A DNA stretch of 64,000 nt from Phycisphaerales bacterium (GCA_029260375.1 JAJDDI010000071.1:21305-85304); one strand, 5' to 3'; positions 17,897 to 26,697 are shown, numbered from the stretch's first letter. Notes: a model not told the origin generated them from the letters alone. Program-made: numbers and translations.

Positions 17897-19003
17897 ATGT
17901 CCGACGATCGCATCTTTAACTTCTCCGCCGGGCCCGCCTGCCTGCCCGAGCCCGTCATCCGTCAGGCCCAGAAGGACATCTGGAACATCGGGAGCTCGGG
18001 CATCGGCATCCTCGAGCACTCGCACCGCGGCAAGGTGTTCGACAAGATCACCGCCGAGACGGAGGCGGACTGCCGCGCTGTCGGCGGGATCGGCGACGAG
18101 TACTCCGTCTTCTGGATGCAGGGCGGCGCCACGAGCCAGTGCTACTTCGTCCCCGCCAACTTCCTGCCCGAGGGCCGCACCGCGGACTACTTCGAGACGG
18201 GAAAGTGGGCCCAGGACTCGATCAAGGACTGCCCGCACTACGGCGCCTGCCACGTCTGCGCCAGCTCCAAGGACGCGAACTTCTCGTACATCCCCTCGCC
18301 CGAGCAGACGAACTACTCGGACAACCCTGTGTACGTCCACTTCACGTCCAACAACACGATTATGGGCACGGAGTTTCATAGCGAGCCCACCCCGCCCAAG
18401 GGCGCGTTCCTCGTGAGCGACATGTCGAGCAACATCTTCTCACGCCCGCTGGACGTCTCGAAGTACGGCCTGATCTACGCCGGCGCCCAGAAGAACCTGG
18501 GCCCCTCGGGCACGACCCTGCTCATTGGACGCAGGGAACTGGTCGAGAACCCGGTGCGGGACTTGCCGCAGATGATGAAGTTCGCCAATCACTCGAAGAA
18601 GGAGGGGCGGTTCAACACCCCCAATACCTTCGGCGTCTACCTCATGGGCCAGGTCTTCAAGTGGATCCAGGCCGAGGGCGGGCTCAGGGCGATGCGCGAG
18701 CGCAACGAGGAGATCGCGGGCGTCTTGTACTCGTTCATCGACAGCCAGGACTTCTACATCCCGCACGCGCGCCCGGACAGCCGTTCGAACATGAATATCA
18801 CGTTCAAGTGCCCGACGCCCGAGCTGGACAAGGCGTTCATGGTCGGGGCGGAGAAGAACGGGCTTGACGGGCTCAAGGGGCACCGCTCTATCGGAGGCAT
18901 GCGCGCCAGCATGTATAACGCGTTCCCGAAGGCGGGCGCCGTGGCGCTGGTCGAGTTCATGAAGACGTTCGCCCACGAGCACGCCGCCGCGGCCAAGGCC
19001 TGA
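17897..19003 (+). CDS. serC: Phosphoserine aminotransferase
   Basis: This 368-residue PLP-dependent aminotransferase converts 3-phosphohydroxypyruvate to phosphoserine, the step after SerA. The N-terminus RIFNFSAGPACLPEPVI is diagnostic. MQGGATSQCYFVPAN and the PLP lysine K199 in YAGAQKNLGPSGTT are present, as are HRSIGGMRASMYNA and the C-terminal helix. AGGAGA lies six bases upstream of the ATG. With serA it forms a two-gene operon. It converges on the glycosyltransferase gene with only six bases between the stops. Confidence 0.97.
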   Translation: MSDDRIFNFSAGPACLPEPVIRQAQKDIWNIGSSGIGILEHSHRGKVFDKITAETEADCRAVGGIGDEYSVFWMQGGATSQCYFVPANFLPEGRTADYFETGKWAQDSIKDCPHYGACHVCASSKDANFSYIPSPEQTNYSDNPVYVHFTSNNTIMGTEFHSEPTPPKGAFLVSDMSSNIFSRPLDVSKYGLIYAGAQKNLGPSGTTLLIGRRELVENPVRDLPQMMKFANHSKKEGRFNTPNTFGVYLMGQVFKWIQAEGGLRAMRERNEEIAGVLYSFIDSQDFYIPHARPDSRSNMNITFKCPTPELDKAFMVGAEKNGLDGLKGHRSIGGMRASMYNAFPKAGAVALVEFMKTFAHEHAAAAKA

Positions 19004-19009
19004 CCGGGC

Positions 19010-20074
19010 TCAACTCTTGGTGGGACCGGTTTCCAACCGGTCTCCGATCGAGTGCAAGCGTTGGGCGCAGGCCGCGACCACTTCATCGACACGGATCCGC
19101 TCCATGAGCGCCCGGTTGGCGTCGAGCTTGTGGTTCATCGGGTCGGCGGGCTCGACGTGCTGGATGACGTCCGCCTCCCGCCGATATGGGCCGACGAGGT
19201 CAACCCGTGTGGGTCCGTACAGGGCCACGAGCGGGCGGTCGAAGCCGACGCCCATGTGCAGGGCGGCCGAGTCGTTGGCGACGAGCAGGTCGCAGCGTTC
19301 GATGATGGCCATCAGGGCGCCGATGCTTGTGGCGCCGATCAGGTTGATCACCCGCGGATCCCGGTCGCTCAGCGCGATGAGGCTGGCGCACTGCTCCGCC
19401 TCGCCGGGGCCGCCGACGAGCACGACCCGCTCCACGCCCCGATCCAGCAATCGCGAACACATCTGGGCAAACCGATCATCGGGCCACTGCTTGGCCTTCC
19501 ACCGGCTCGTGGGCGCGAGGACGACGTACCCGCTCTCGTTGAGTTCCGGATGGCGTTGCGCCACCCACGCCCGCCCCGTGCCGGGCGTGTTCAGACTCAT
19601 GTCACGGACCGGCTCGATCCCGGAGCGTTCGAGCAGGGCGAGCATTCGGTCCACGCTGTGCATCGACCGATCGACCGGGTATCGCTCGTTGCAGAACACC
19701 CAACCAAGCTCGCGAGCGTTGCGGTACCCGACCCGGCGCTCGGCGCCCGTCGCCCCGGCGAAGAGCCCCGAGCGGAACAGGCCCTGGGCGTCGATCACCA
19801 GGTGGTAGCCCTTCCGGCGCAGGTCCGCCGCGAGTTTCCAGGTCGGCGCGAGGTTCCCGTGCCGTGACGCCCGCCCCATGCCCTTGCGATCGAACGGAAC
19901 CACCGCGTGTAGGTCCGGGTGGGCACTGATCGCGTCGCTGAACGAGTCCTGTACGAGCCAGTCGATCTGCGCTTCGGGGAAGGCGCGCTTGAGCGAGACC
20001 AGCAGCGGCACGCTGCGGCAGACGTCGCCCAGGGCGCTGGGGCGGATGATCAGGATCTTCTCGGGGGGACGCAC
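19010..20074 (-). CDS. Glycosyltransferase family 9 (heptosyltransferase-like)
   Basis: This 354-residue GT-B fold enzyme of family 9 is related to the ADP-heptose:LPS heptosyltransferases. The start KILIIRPSALGDVCRSVPLL is the classic N-terminal motif. The nucleotide-sugar site is seen in VVLAPTSRWKAKQWPDDRF and in ANDSAALHMGVGFDRPLVALYGPT. It acts on the cytoplasmic face of the inner membrane, probably in lipopolysaccharide core synthesis. The start is a GTG (20074). It is the last gene of a minus-strand run after the QueD-like gene and gspE, with which it has no obvious functional link. Confidence 0.9.
   Translation of the reverse strand: MRPPEKILIIRPSALGDVCRSVPLLVSLKRAFPEAQIDWLVQDSFSDAISAHPDLHAVVPFDRKGMGRASRHGNLAPTWKLAADLRRKGYHLVIDAQGLFRSGLFAGATGAERRVGYRNARELGWVFCNERYPVDRSMHSVDRMLALLERSGIEPVRDMSLNTPGTGRAWVAQRHPELNESGYVVLAPTSRWKAKQWPDDRFAQMCSRLLDRGVERVVLVGGPGEAEQCASLIALSDRDPRVINLIGATSIGALMAIIERCDLLVANDSAALHMGVGFDRPLVALYGPTRVDLVGPYRREADVIQHVEPADPMNHKLDANRALMERIRVDEVVAACAQRLHSIGDRLETGPTKS
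19024..19042. terminator. Hairpin at convergent serC / glycosyltransferase ends
   Basis: A perfect 8-base inverted repeat (GACCGGTT, loop TCC, AACCGGTC) starts 21 bases after the serC stop and lies inside the last codons of the convergent gene. No T-run follows, so it could be a Rho-assisted or structural terminator for serC. Confidence 0.42.
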
Positions 20075-20119
20075 GCCGTGGACGATACCGCGTCGGTGGA
20101 GCCCTGTCAGACTGACCGG

Positions 20120-21796
20120 TCAGACCGCGAGCGCCCGCGTGACCTCGTCGATTGTCGTTACGCCGGCCCGGACCTTCTCGAACCCGTCCTCACGCAGGCG
20201 GGTCAGGTCGCCGTCGCGGCCCGCCTGGGCGGCGATCTCCGGGGCGCTGGCGCGGCGCATGATCATCTCCCGCGTCGCGTCGCTCAGGCGGAGCATCTCG
20301 TACACGCCCACACGCCCGCGGTACCCCGTGTTCCGGTTGGCCCGCGCGGGCACGCCCCGGGTCAGCTGCTCGCCCGGCGACAGCTCAAAGTCCGGGGGCA
20401 GATCCGCCGGGTCGGGCGAGAACTTCTCGTGACTCTCCGGGCAGATCCGGCGCACCAGCCGCTGGGCCATCACCCCCTCGACCGACGACGAAACCAGGAA
20501 CGGCTCCACGCCCATGTCCAGCAGGCGGGTCGTGGCGCCCGGCGCGTCGTTGGTGTGCAGGGTCGAGAAGACCAGGTGACCCGTCAGCGACGCCTGCACG
20601 GCGGTCTCGGCGGTCTCCTTGTCGCGGATCTCGCCGATCATCACCACGTCTGGGTCATGGCGCAGGATCGACCGCAGCCCCGCGGCGAACGTCAGCCCGG
20701 TCTTCGTGTTCACCTGGATCTGGTTCACACCCGGCACGTTGTACTCGACCGGGTCCTCGACCGTGATCGCCTTGATCGCGTCCGTAACGATCCGCGCGAG
20801 CGAGGCGTAGAGCGTGGTGGACTTGCCCGAGCCGGTGGGGCCGGTGACGAGCAGGATGCCGTGGGGACGGGCGATGAGCGCGTCCCAGCGGTTTCGCATC
20901 GACTCGCTCATGCCCAGGTCGTCGAGCGACATGAGCACGGCCGTTCTGCTCAGCACGCGGAGCACCACGCCCTCGCCGAACATCATCGGGATGACGCTGA
21001 CGCGCAGGTCGAACTCCTGGGCGGGCTTGCCCCGCTCGCGCTTGACGAACGTGATCCGCCCGTCCTGCGGGCGGCGCTTCTCGGCGATGTTCAGGTTCGC
21101 CATGATCTTCAGGCGCGAGACGATCGCCGCGGAGAAGCGGTTGATTGTGGGGGGGACGCTGGCGCGTTGGAGCACGCCGTCGATTCGGTAGCGGACGATG
21201 AGCTCGTGCTCGTACGGCTCGATGTGGACGTCCGTCGCCCGCTCGCTGACCGCCTCGGCGAGGATGTCGTTGACGAGCTTGATGACCGAGGCCTCCTGGG
21301 CCTGCTCGATGTCCTGGTCGGCCCCCGCCTCAAGCTCGACGGGGGCGCCCGCGTCCATCTCGGCCAGCGTGTCGCCGCCCACGCCGTAGTGCCTTCGGAT
21401 GAACCGGTGCAGCTCTTGCTCGTCGGCCAGCACCAGCTCGATCGAGCACCCGGTCAGCAGACGCAGCTCATCGAGGGCGGACAGCTCGAACGGGTCGCTC
21501 GTGGCGATCGTGAGCGTGCCGTTGTCTCGGCGCACGGGGACGCAGTTCTGGCGGTAGACGAGCGAGGCGGGCAGGGCCTCGAGGGTCTCGGGGTCAATCT
21601 CCAGCTCGCTCATGTCCACGACGGGCATCTGGAACTGCTCGCCCAGGGCGAAGACGATGTCCTCGCGACGGGTGTGCCCCAGGCGGAGCAGGACCTTGTC
21701 GAGGCGTTCGCCCGAGCGTCGCTGCTCGCCGATCGCCTCGTCGAGCTGCTCGCGCGAGATCATGCCGCGCTCGATGAGAATCATGCCGATGCCCAT
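20120..21796 (-). CDS. gspE: Type II secretion/type IV pilus assembly ATPase (GspE/PilB)
   Basis: This 558-residue hexameric ATPase powers pseudopilus assembly at the inner membrane. An N-terminal GspE_N/MshEN-type domain occupies ~1-150. The ATPase core carries Walker A GPTGSGKSTT (K325), an Asp box, Walker B around VVMIGEIRDKETAE and a His box HLVFSTLHTND. The C-terminal zinc finger typical of GspE and PilB is largely lost: only the first Cys (RRICPESHEK) remains and the later pair reads ARANRNTGYRGR. The gene is divergent from gspF and the rest of the gsp operon, separated by the QueD-like and glutathione peroxidase genes, yet is the obvious motor for that system. Confidence 0.94.
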   Translation of the reverse strand: MGIGMILIERGMISREQLDEAIGEQRRSGERLDKVLLRLGHTRREDIVFALGEQFQMPVVDMSELEIDPETLEALPASLVYRQNCVPVRRDNGTLTIATSDPFELSALDELRLLTGCSIELVLADEQELHRFIRRHYGVGGDTLAEMDAGAPVELEAGADQDIEQAQEASVIKLVNDILAEAVSERATDVHIEPYEHELIVRYRIDGVLQRASVPPTINRFSAAIVSRLKIMANLNIAEKRRPQDGRITFVKRERGKPAQEFDLRVSVIPMMFGEGVVLRVLSRTAVLMSLDDLGMSESMRNRWDALIARPHGILLVTGPTGSGKSTTLYASLARIVTDAIKAITVEDPVEYNVPGVNQIQVNTKTGLTFAAGLRSILRHDPDVVMIGEIRDKETAETAVQASLTGHLVFSTLHTNDAPGATTRLLDMGVEPFLVSSSVEGVMAQRLVRRICPESHEKFSPDPADLPPDFELSPGEQLTRGVPARANRNTGYRGRVGVYEMLRLSDATREMIMRRASAPEIAAQAGRDGDLTRLREDGFEKVRAGVTTIDEVTRALAV

Positions 21797-21839
21797 GGCC
21801 CCATCCTAGCGGATGCCCGGGCGACCCAGACCCCGAATC

Positions 21840-22646
21840 TCAGGCAGGGTAGGTGGCGCTGGTGCGGTCGGTCTCCCAGACACGGACGCCGGCGAGCGCC
21901 ATCGCGGGGCTGACGGCGCCGATCGCGGGCGCCAGCCGCTCGTAGAAGACCCTCGCGATGTTCTCGACCGTCGGGTTGACACCGTTCTCGGACGAGAACT
22001 CGGGCGTGTCCTCGTTGAGGTGCTTGTGGTCGAAGGGGGTGATGATGGTCCGCTCGACGGCCCGCTCGATGGCGTCGGCCCAGGCGCCGGGGGGGGCGTG
22101 GGCGTCGAGTCCGACGCGGACCTCCACCCGGTAGTTGTGCCCGTGCCCGGCGGGGTTGTTGCACTTGCCGAACAGTTCGCGGTTCTGCTCGTCACTGAGC
22201 GTGGGCATGTGCAGACGGTGGGCCGCGGCCAGGTCGAACGTGGACCGCAGCAGCACCCGGCTCGGATCGGGAGTGTTCATTTTCGTCTCCATGGACACGG
22301 TCTGGGCCGGGCTGAGCCGCCAAACCGCGCCGCCGTAGATCCCGGGCAGAGCCTTTGGCAGGTCGGTCAACAGACCGGGCAGCGCGGTTGCGGGTTCCGT
22401 CTCGGGGTGGTCGCGGTACAGGCGCCCGAGCGCCGGGACGAACGTCGCCCGGACCGCGTCGTCGATCCGCTTGATGTCGATCAGATACCCGGTGTTCTCG
22501 TCGGGCTCGCCGCGGCAGATGACCTCGATCTCGCCCGTGAGCCCGAGAGAGCGGACCGGGGGCTTTCCCCCGTAGCCGTTGAGCCCGCCCTCGCTGGAGC
22601 CGTCCGGGGCGATCGTGAAGCGAACCGTGCGTCTGAGCTCGACCAT
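21840..22646 (-). CDS. QueD-like 6-carboxytetrahydropterin synthase, tandem two-unit form
   Basis: This 268-residue protein resembles two fused 6-pyruvoyl-tetrahydropterin synthase units. The C-terminal unit is complete: zinc ligands H143 (AAAHRLH) and H168/H170 (AGHGHNY), catalytic C162 in KCNNPAGHGH, then ITPFDHKHLNED, NPTVENIA and VRVWETD. The N-terminal ~120 residues keep the strand pattern (RRTVRFTIAP, TGEIEVICRGEPDE, TGYLIDIKRIDD) but have no His ligands, so only one unit should be catalytic. QueD makes the queuosine precursor 6-carboxytetrahydropterin; a pterin role is the alternative. The ATG at 22646 is chosen because further upstream the frame runs into the divergent promoter and the next gene. 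Confidence 0.85.
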   Translation of the reverse strand: MVELRRTVRFTIAPDGSSEGGLNGYGGKPPVRSLGLTGEIEVICRGEPDENTGYLIDIKRIDDAVRATFVPALGRLYRDHPETEPATALPGLLTDLPKALPGIYGGAVWRLSPAQTVSMETKMNTPDPSRVLLRSTFDLAAAHRLHMPTLSDEQNRELFGKCNNPAGHGHNYRVEVRVGLDAHAPPGAWADAIERAVERTIITPFDHKHLNEDTPEFSSENGVNPTVENIARVFYERLAPAIGAVSPAMALAGVRVWETDRTSATYPA

Positions 22647-22740
22647 CAAGCGAACTGTAGGAAGCAGCGGGGAGGCGCCGCCAACGGGCGCGCCCGCCGT
22701 ACACTGTTGCAGGGCCCACTCCGGGCGAAAGGACACGACC

Positions 22741-23412
22741 ATGCCGCTTTGCCGCTGCTCATCGAACAACCCGCTCTGGATGATGGTGATCTTCGGCGGG
22801 ATCGCCGCCGCGTCGCTGAGTGGCACGAACCACGGGGAACTCTCGGGCGAGCCGGAGGGCGCGACCACAAGCGCGACGGACGCCGAGACAAACGACCCGG
22901 CTTTCGTCCTGGGCTACGCCCTGCCCCGCATCGACGGCGAGCCCCAGGACCTGCATGAGTACAAGGGCCAGGTCGTCCTGATCGTCAACGTCGCGAGCAA
23001 GTGCGGTCTCACCCCGCAGTATGAAGCCCTCGAGAAGCTCTACCGCCAGCACAGGGACGAGGGCTTCGTGATCCTGGGCTTCCCCGCCAACGACTTCGGG
23101 AAGCAGGAGCCCGGCTCCAACGCCGAGATTCTTGAGTTTTGCACCTCCCGGTTTGATGTCAGCTTCCCCATGTTCGAGAAGATCAGCGTGGTCGGGAAGA
23201 CCGCCCACCCGCTCTACCAGCGCCTGCGGGAACTGGAGATCGAGGAGATCGGGGGCAAGCCGGGCCAGCTCGGGGGTGACCCGGGATGGAACTTCACCAA
23301 GTTCCTCGTGGACCGCTCAGGGCGGGTGGACTCGCGGTATTCCCCCCGCGTCACGCCCGATGACGAGCGGCTGACGGATCGGATCGCCGAGCTGCTCGAC
23401 ACCGAAGGCTGA
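22741..23412 (+). CDS. Glutathione peroxidase family protein (exported)
   Basis: This 223-residue thiol peroxidase has an N-terminal hydrophobic signal/anchor (about residues 10-28) and a thioredoxin-fold peroxidase domain. The peroxidatic residue is C88 in NVASKCGLTPQ (Cys in place of selenocysteine). The usual FPCNQFG box reads FPANDFGKQEPG, with Asp at the Gln site, and the WNFTKF motif supplies the conserved Trp-Asn. It reduces hydroperoxides, probably using thioredoxin, on the outer side of the inner membrane. AAAGGA precedes the ATG by about seven bases. It lies 18 bases upstream of gspF and may be co-transcribed with it. Confidence 0.92.
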   Translation: MPLCRCSSNNPLWMMVIFGGIAAASLSGTNHGELSGEPEGATTSATDAETNDPAFVLGYALPRIDGEPQDLHEYKGQVVLIVNVASKCGLTPQYEALEKLYRQHRDEGFVILGFPANDFGKQEPGSNAEILEFCTSRFDVSFPMFEKISVVGKTAHPLYQRLRELEIEEIGGKPGQLGGDPGWNFTKFLVDRSGRVDSRYSPRVTPDDERLTDRIAELLDTEG

Positions 23413-23430
23413 TCTGGGAGCCGCGGACGG

Positions 23431-24618
23431 ATGCCCACGTTCGAGTACACAGCCCTGGACACCGCGGGCGCCCGTGTGAGCGGGGCCCTCGGCGGCGCCA
23501 GCGAGAGCGCCGTGCTCGCTGAACTCGAGACGCGCCGCCTCACGCCCATCCGCGTGCGGGAGAAGCGGGAGAAGACCTCGCTGCGCCGCGGCGTGCCCGC
23601 GCGATCGCTCGCGTCGAGCTACATCCAGCTCGGCGATCTGCTCGTCGCGGGCGTGCCCGTGATGCGTTCGCTCACGCTGCTGAGCCGCCAGAAAAGCTCG
23701 CCCAGACTCTCGGGTGTGTACCGCACGATCGCGGAGTACGTCTCGGACGGCGGGGACCTGGGCGAGGCGATGAGCCAGCACCCGGACGTGTTCCCAAAGA
23801 CCCACGTCGCCATGGTCAGCGCGGGCGAGAAGGGCGGCTTCCTTGAGCAGGTCTTTCAGCGCCTGGGCGCCTTCGTCCAGGGCCAGGCCGAGCTGCGCGG
23901 CAAGCTCATGGGCGGGATGATCTACCCCGCGGTGCTGGTCGTCTTTGGCGTCGCGATCCTCAGCGTGATCTTCGGGATCTTCATCCCCAAGTTCGAGCCC
24001 CTGTTCCAGCGCCTCGACGAGCTGCCCGCGATCACGTCGTTCGTGCTGGGCGTCTCGAAGCTCATCTCGGGGTACGCGTGGCTGGCCGCGATCTTGATCG
24101 TGGGGGGCGTCTTTGGCGTCATCGCGCTGCGCCGCAGTCCGGCGGGGATGCGCCAGCTCGCGGTGCTGGTCAACCGCCTGCCGCTGGTCGGGGCGCTGAC
24201 GCGGGACATCGCCGCGGCCCGGTTCTGCCGGATGCTGGGCACGATGGAGTCAAACGGTGTCCCGCTGATCCAGGCGATGAACATCGCCCGCGACGCCGCG
24301 GGGCACCTGCTGCTCGAGGAGGCGATCGAGAAGGCGATTGAATCGGTCCGCGCGGGCGAGGCGCTCGCGCCGCCGCTGGGCGCCTCGGGGATGTTCAGCG
24401 AGGACACGATCGAGATGATCTCGGTGGGTGAGGCGGCGGGGAACGTGGATCATGTGCTGCTCAACATCGCCGGCGCCATCGAGCGGCGGGTGGATCACCA
24501 GTTCTCGATCGGGGTCCGCCTGATCGAGCCGCTGCTGCTGGCGGTGATCGCGGTGGTGATCGCGACTGTGGCCGTCTCGCTCATCCTGCCGATGATGCAG
24601 CTCAGCGGCTCGGCCTGA
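23431..24618 (+). CDS. gspF: Type II secretion inner-membrane platform protein GspF
   Basis: This 395-residue polytopic protein is the platform that couples the GspE motor to pseudopilin assembly. It begins MPTFEYTALDTAGARVSG, as GspF/PilC do, and contains two homologous cytoplasmic T2SSF domains (about 65-190 and 265-390, each with a VSAGEKGGFL- or ISVGEAAGNVD-type motif). Three membrane helices lie at ~165-195, 215-240 and 365-390. It starts the plus-strand secretion locus, followed by a 261-base gap and then gspG. Complete and of normal length. Confidence 0.95.
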   Translation: MPTFEYTALDTAGARVSGALGGASESAVLAELETRRLTPIRVREKREKTSLRRGVPARSLASSYIQLGDLLVAGVPVMRSLTLLSRQKSSPRLSGVYRTIAEYVSDGGDLGEAMSQHPDVFPKTHVAMVSAGEKGGFLEQVFQRLGAFVQGQAELRGKLMGGMIYPAVLVVFGVAILSVIFGIFIPKFEPLFQRLDELPAITSFVLGVSKLISGYAWLAAILIVGGVFGVIALRRSPAGMRQLAVLVNRLPLVGALTRDIAAARFCRMLGTMESNGVPLIQAMNIARDAAGHLLLEEAIEKAIESVRAGEALAPPLGASGMFSEDTIEMISVGEAAGNVDHVLLNIAGAIERRVDHQFSIGVRLIEPLLLAVIAVVIATVAVSLILPMMQLSGSA

Positions 24619-24770
24619 TCCGGCGCCGCGACCGACTGTGTGAAAGTGAAGCCAGGCTCGACATTCGCCCTTGCGGCGGCGTTGGGGAGTTGCTAGTGTG
24701 GACTAAGACTAGTGCCGGCTAATCTCTGGAACACTCTATCTCAGAGGGATTTCCGGGGTCAGCCACTCGG

Positions 24771-24813
24771 GTTCCCCGGCTCCGGGGAACGACTCGACCC
24801 GCCCGGGGGGCGG
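24771..24813. promoter_or_regulatory. Two tandem hairpins upstream of gspG
   Basis: The gspF-gspG gap holds two perfect stems: GTTCCCCG/CGGGGAAC with loop GCTC (24771-24790) and CCGCCC/GGGCGG with loop GGG (24799-24813). They lie 66 bases before the gspG start. Neither is followed by a T-run. They could end gspF transcripts, attenuate, or protect the 5' end of the long gspG-D message. A short AT-rich stretch with inverted CTAGT/ACTAG at 24693-24712 lies upstream and is a possible promoter or operator. Confidence 0.45.
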
Positions 24814-24879
24814 ATTCAATAGACCAAGGATGGTCAGGCCCGGCTCTCGCCAGGCGCCTGAAAGAAAGGAAGCTTGCCG

Positions 24880-25410
24880 ATGCGATACCCGACCCGCCCA
24901 CGCCGTCAGCCCAGGGTCGCCCGGGCGTTCAGTCTGATCGAGATCATGATCGTGTTGGCGATCATGCTGGTGCTCGCGGGCATCGTGGGGTTCGCGGTCT
25001 TCGGGCAGCGCGACAAGGCGGATATCCAGGCGACGCGGGTGCAGCTCGAGTCGTTCGAGAGCGCGATGCGCGCCTTCCGCCTCGACTATCGGCGTTATCC
25101 CACCGAGGAGGAGGGCATCGCGGTGCTCTGGAGCAAGGAGACGCTCGATCCCGAGGCGGACACCAGCGTCTGGTCGGGCTACGTCGAGACGCCCGTGGCC
25201 CGCGATCTCTGGGGCAGCGAGTGGGGCTACTCCACCGAATCCGACGAGTTCGCAATCGACGACGAGGACACGGCCGCTGGTCCCACGTTCGACATCTGGT
25301 CCCACGGCCCGGACAAGGAAGACGGGACCGAGGACGACATCCATCTCCGAACCGGCTCCAGCGACGAGGACGAGTTCGGCGGGGACCTGCTGTCGCCAGA
25401 CGGGCCGTGA
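24880..25410 (+). CDS. gspG: Type II secretion major pseudopilin GspG
   Basis: This 176-residue protein has a prepilin peptide ending in RVARAFSLIEIMIVLAIMLV (cleavage after Ala, Glu at +5). The T2SSG fold follows: QLESFESAMRAFRLDYRRYPT, DLWGSEWGYS, and an acidic Ca-binding loop (DIWSHGPDKEDGTEDDIHL). It is the main subunit of the periplasmic pseudopilus. The ATG at 24880 is set by AAAGAAAGGA upstream; the TTG at 24874 is too close to it. The C-terminal tail after the Ca loop is about 20 residues longer than in typical GspG. Confidence 0.95.
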   Translation: MRYPTRPRRQPRVARAFSLIEIMIVLAIMLVLAGIVGFAVFGQRDKADIQATRVQLESFESAMRAFRLDYRRYPTEEEGIAVLWSKETLDPEADTSVWSGYVETPVARDLWGSEWGYSTESDEFAIDDEDTAAGPTFDIWSHGPDKEDGTEDDIHLRTGSSDEDEFGGDLLSPDGP

Positions 25411-25465
25411 TTTCCCACGCGGGGCGGTCCGCCCCGCAGTCAGTTCACCCATCCGGCGGAGCGGG

Positions 25466-26170
25466 ATGATGCGCAGCAGGGGGTTCACACTCCTCGAGAT
25501 ACTTGTGGCGCTCGGCGTGCTGGGCGTCGTGCTGGGCCTCTCGTTGCCGGCCATCAGTGCACGCCTCGACCGCGGCTCGTTCGATGCCAACGCTGAGCGT
25601 CTGGTCGGCGCACTGCGTCTGGCCAGGGATGAGGCGCGTGACGCGGGGAGGCCCGTGAGCGTTCGGGCCAGGACGCCGGGGCTGGGCCCGACCTTCGTTG
25701 AGTGGTCGTTTGCGACAAGCCCTGCGGCGCGTGAGTCCTCGCCCCAGGGCGTGCCCGCTGAGCCCGCGTGGACCAAGCTGGTCGAGATTCCCAGGAGCTA
25801 CTTTGTCTCTGATCAGGATCCGGCGGCGATCGATCCCAACGGGTCCGCGAGCGCGTCGCCCGATCCGCTCCTGAGTGATGCGGCGCTCGAGTCGGGGCTT
25901 GATGAGGGCGGCACGCGCACGCTCCCGGTGTGTGTCTTTACGCCGGGCGCCGAGGCGATCGTGAGCGGGCCGGTGTGGCTGGTGGACGCGGACCGTGCCC
26001 GCCTGCCCGAAGTGAATCGGTGGGTGAAGCTTACCCTCAGCCCCTGGACCGGGCGGATGAGCGTCGAGCGTGGGTTTCCCTCCAAAGCTGGCGACGTCCT
26101 CGCGCCCGAACCCGAAGAGCCCGGAGCACGCGGCGCCCCGGTCGCCACCGAACCGGGGGTGTCGCCATGA
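25466..26170 (+). CDS. gspH: Type II secretion minor pseudopilin GspH-like
   Basis: This 234-residue protein opens MMRSRGFTLLEILVALGVLG, with a canonical Gly-Phe cleavage site and Glu at +5. The GspH-type continuation is seen in RLVGALRLARDEARDAGRPVSV. The C-terminal half has the WVKLTLSPWTGRMSVE-like strand found in GspH/FimT pseudopilins, followed by a proline-rich tail. GGCGGAG lies just upstream. Its stop overlaps the start of the next gene by four bases. The subunit is expected near the tip of the pseudopilus with GspI, J and K. Confidence 0.86.
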   Translation: MMRSRGFTLLEILVALGVLGVVLGLSLPAISARLDRGSFDANAERLVGALRLARDEARDAGRPVSVRARTPGLGPTFVEWSFATSPAARESSPQGVPAEPAWTKLVEIPRSYFVSDQDPAAIDPNGSASASPDPLLSDAALESGLDEGGTRTLPVCVFTPGAEAIVSGPVWLVDADRARLPEVNRWVKLTLSPWTGRMSVERGFPSKAGDVLAPEPEEPGARGAPVATEPGVSP

Positions 26171-26697
26171 CCACCCGGCGGGCGCGCGCGGTGCTGCTGC
26201 TCGAGGTGCTGGTATCGCTGGCGATCCTCGTCACGATGTCGATGGCGATCGGCGCGGTCGTGCGTGACACGAGTGGTCGGCTGATCCGCTCGGGGTTCCG
26301 GGTCGAGGGCGAGGACCAGGCGCGCAGCGCCCTCGCCCAGATCGAGGCGGGCATCGCCACACCCGAGTCGCTGAGCGGCCCGGTCCCCGCGTGGGACCGC
26401 GAGGGCGCGTTGATCGAGCTTGGCGACGAGATCGGCCCACGCTCGTCCGACGAGATCGGGCTCGGTCAGGGAAGCGACGAACCCAGCGGCTGGTCGCTGG
26501 AGATCGAGACGCAGCCCTCGCCGTTCGACGGGCTGACGCTCGTCAGCGTGCGCGCCGTTCGGGACGACGACCCGGCTGTGAGCGCCGTGCTCCATCAACT
26601 GGTTCGGCTCGGGAGCGAGGGCGCCGACGGCGTGGGCGAACTCGACGAGATCACGGAGCGGGCGGGCGAGGGCGCCGGGCGGGGGCGGCGCCCATGA
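26167..26697 (+). CDS. gspI: Type II secretion minor pseudopilin GspI-like
   Basis: This 176-residue protein begins MTTRRARAVLLLEVLVSLAI, an atypical prepilin sequence in which Val takes the place of the usual Phe after the Ala cleavage site; Glu at +5 is kept. Order between gspH and gspJ and length support GspI. The start is fixed by the ATGA overlap with gspH, and the stop overlaps gspJ likewise. The globular domain is poorly conserved, so the subunit letter is inferred mainly from position. Confidence 0.8.
   Translation: MTTRRARAVLLLEVLVSLAILVTMSMAIGAVVRDTSGRLIRSGFRVEGEDQARSALAQIEAGIATPESLSGPVPAWDREGALIELGDEIGPRSSDEIGLGQGSDEPSGWSLEIETQPSPFDGLTLVSVRAVRDDDPAVSAVLHQLVRLGSEGADGVGELDEITERAGEGAGRGRRP

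Noticed and set aside
16459..17958. 499-codon minus-strand frame over serA
   Set aside because: Shadow of serA; no recognisable domain.
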